A DNA stretch of 6,472 nucleotides, taken from NCBI GenBank assembly GCA_003446665.1, contig DMCT01000068.1, forward strand, positions 1,811 to 8,282. Direction: 5' to 3'. The position numbers and the translations under genes were made by a program. Source of the stretch: Synergistaceae bacterium. Lineage in GTDB: Bacteria > Synergistota > Synergistia > Synergistales > Thermovirgaceae. Under the pieces are notes generated by a model that saw nothing but the letters and a program-made list of their open reading frames with translations, did not search any database and was not told the DNA's origin. Of this stretch, positions 5,973 through 6,472 are shown one piece after another. Within the stretch, counting starts at the first letter, position 1; each line of letters begins with the position of its first letter.

Positions 5973-6472
5973 GTGATCATCACAGTCACGCTAAACCCCG
6001 CCGTCGACGAAGAATACGTCGTTCCCGAATTCAGACCAGGAGGCTGGTTCAGAACGAGCAGCACCGGCCGGTCACCCGGCGGGAAGGGTATAAACGTCTC
6101 CCTGATAATGGCGCAGCTGGGGTACACCTCGGCGGCGATGGGCTTTTTGGCCGGTTTCAACGGCGAGTATATCAGGGATGTGCTGAGACGGAAGAGAATA
6201 ACCACTAACTTCGTACATGTCCGAGGGGAGACGCGCACCAATGTTTATATCGTGGACGAAATCGGCCGGGTGGAAACCGGAATAGCCGAAAGTGGGCCTT
6301 ATGTTCCCGAGGGAGCGGCCTCGAGGTTTCTTGTCAACTACGACAGGATGTTGGCAAGGGCTCATCTTGTCGTCATAGGTGGCTCCCTCCCGCCGGGGGT
6401 GCCCCTCGATTTTTACCGGGAACTGGTGCTGCGGGCCAAAAGTCGGGATATACCTACGATAGTTGATGCGGC
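5973..6472 (+). CDS. PfkB-family hexose-phosphate kinase, 1-phosphofructokinase/tagatose-6-phosphate kinase type (5' part)
   Basis: The first 166 residues are visible and the frame stays open to the window end, so the gene is cut by the window, not broken. Starting from GTG 5973, the protein begins IITVTLNPAVDEEY, the hallmark of the FruK/LacC branch of the PfkB family, which phosphorylates fructose-1-phosphate or tagatose-6-phosphate with ATP. SPGGKGINVS (34-43) is the first PfkB signature. GETRTNVYIVDE (85-96), ESGPYVPE (106-113) and VVIGGSLPPGVPLDFY (133-148) follow as expected for substrate-binding and core segments. The ATP-binding GAGD motif lies beyond the window. AGAGGGGG (5956-5963), nine bases upstream, supports the GTG start. 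No PTS or aldolase gene is visible to fix the substrate; 1-phosphofructokinase is the commonest choice. Confidence 0.88.
   Translation, partial: MIITVTLNPAVDEEYVVPEFRPGGWFRTSSTGRSPGGKGINVSLIMAQLGYTSAAMGFLAGFNGEYIRDVLRRKRITTNFVHVRGETRTNVYIVDEIGRVETGIAESGPYVPEGAASRFLVNYDRMLARAHLVVIGGSLPPGVPLDFYRELVLRAKSRDIPTIVDA

Overview
The window carries seven protein-coding genes, all on the + strand. It looks like a chromosomal housekeeping segment of an anaerobic bacterium from a deep-branching, Firmicutes-like or Synergistota/Thermotogota-like group. Evidence for this is the flavin-dependent thymidylate synthase ThyX in place of ThyA, a four-cysteine L31, a DUF1385 membrane protein, and a HutP-family protein. 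My best guess is a member of the Synergistota. This rests on gene content and general resemblance only, and I could not search a database.

Layout. (1) 22-594 encodes a HutP-family RNA-binding antiterminator-like protein with the metal-binding histidines conserved. It is followed by a 116-base spacer (595-710) holding two adjacent hairpins and a repeated GAAAAG motif. (2) 711-2652 encodes ribosomal protein L31 (rpmE), ThyX and a DUF1385 membrane protein. A strong hairpin containing the rpmE stop codon lies just before thyX, which has no adjacent Shine-Dalgarno sequence. (3) 2630-4550 encodes release factor 1 (prfA) and its glutamine methyltransferase (prmC). From thyX to prmC the genes overlap or almost touch, which indicates one translationally coupled transcript. 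(4) 4551-4702 is a non-coding gap with a good extended -10 promoter. (5) 4703-5890 encodes a thioredoxin reductase with an extra C-terminal thioredoxin-fold domain that has lost its CxxC. (6) 5973-6472 is the start of a PfkB-family hexose-phosphate kinase (1-phosphofructokinase/tagatose-6-phosphate kinase type), cut by the window edge.

How the genes fit together. The rpmE to prmC cluster is a translation and thymidylate block. It resembles the rho-rpmE-tdk-prfA-prmC order of Bacillus subtilis, with thyX in the position of the thymidine gene. PrmC modifies the GGQ of the RF1 encoded just before it. The HutP-family protein sits where an RNA-level regulator of the cluster could act, with no histidine-utilisation gene in view. 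The most interesting points are this HutP-like gene and its structured downstream leader, the hairpin before the SD-less thyX, the reductase fused to a degenerate thioredoxin, and a prfA gene that ends in UAG, a codon read by RF1 itself.
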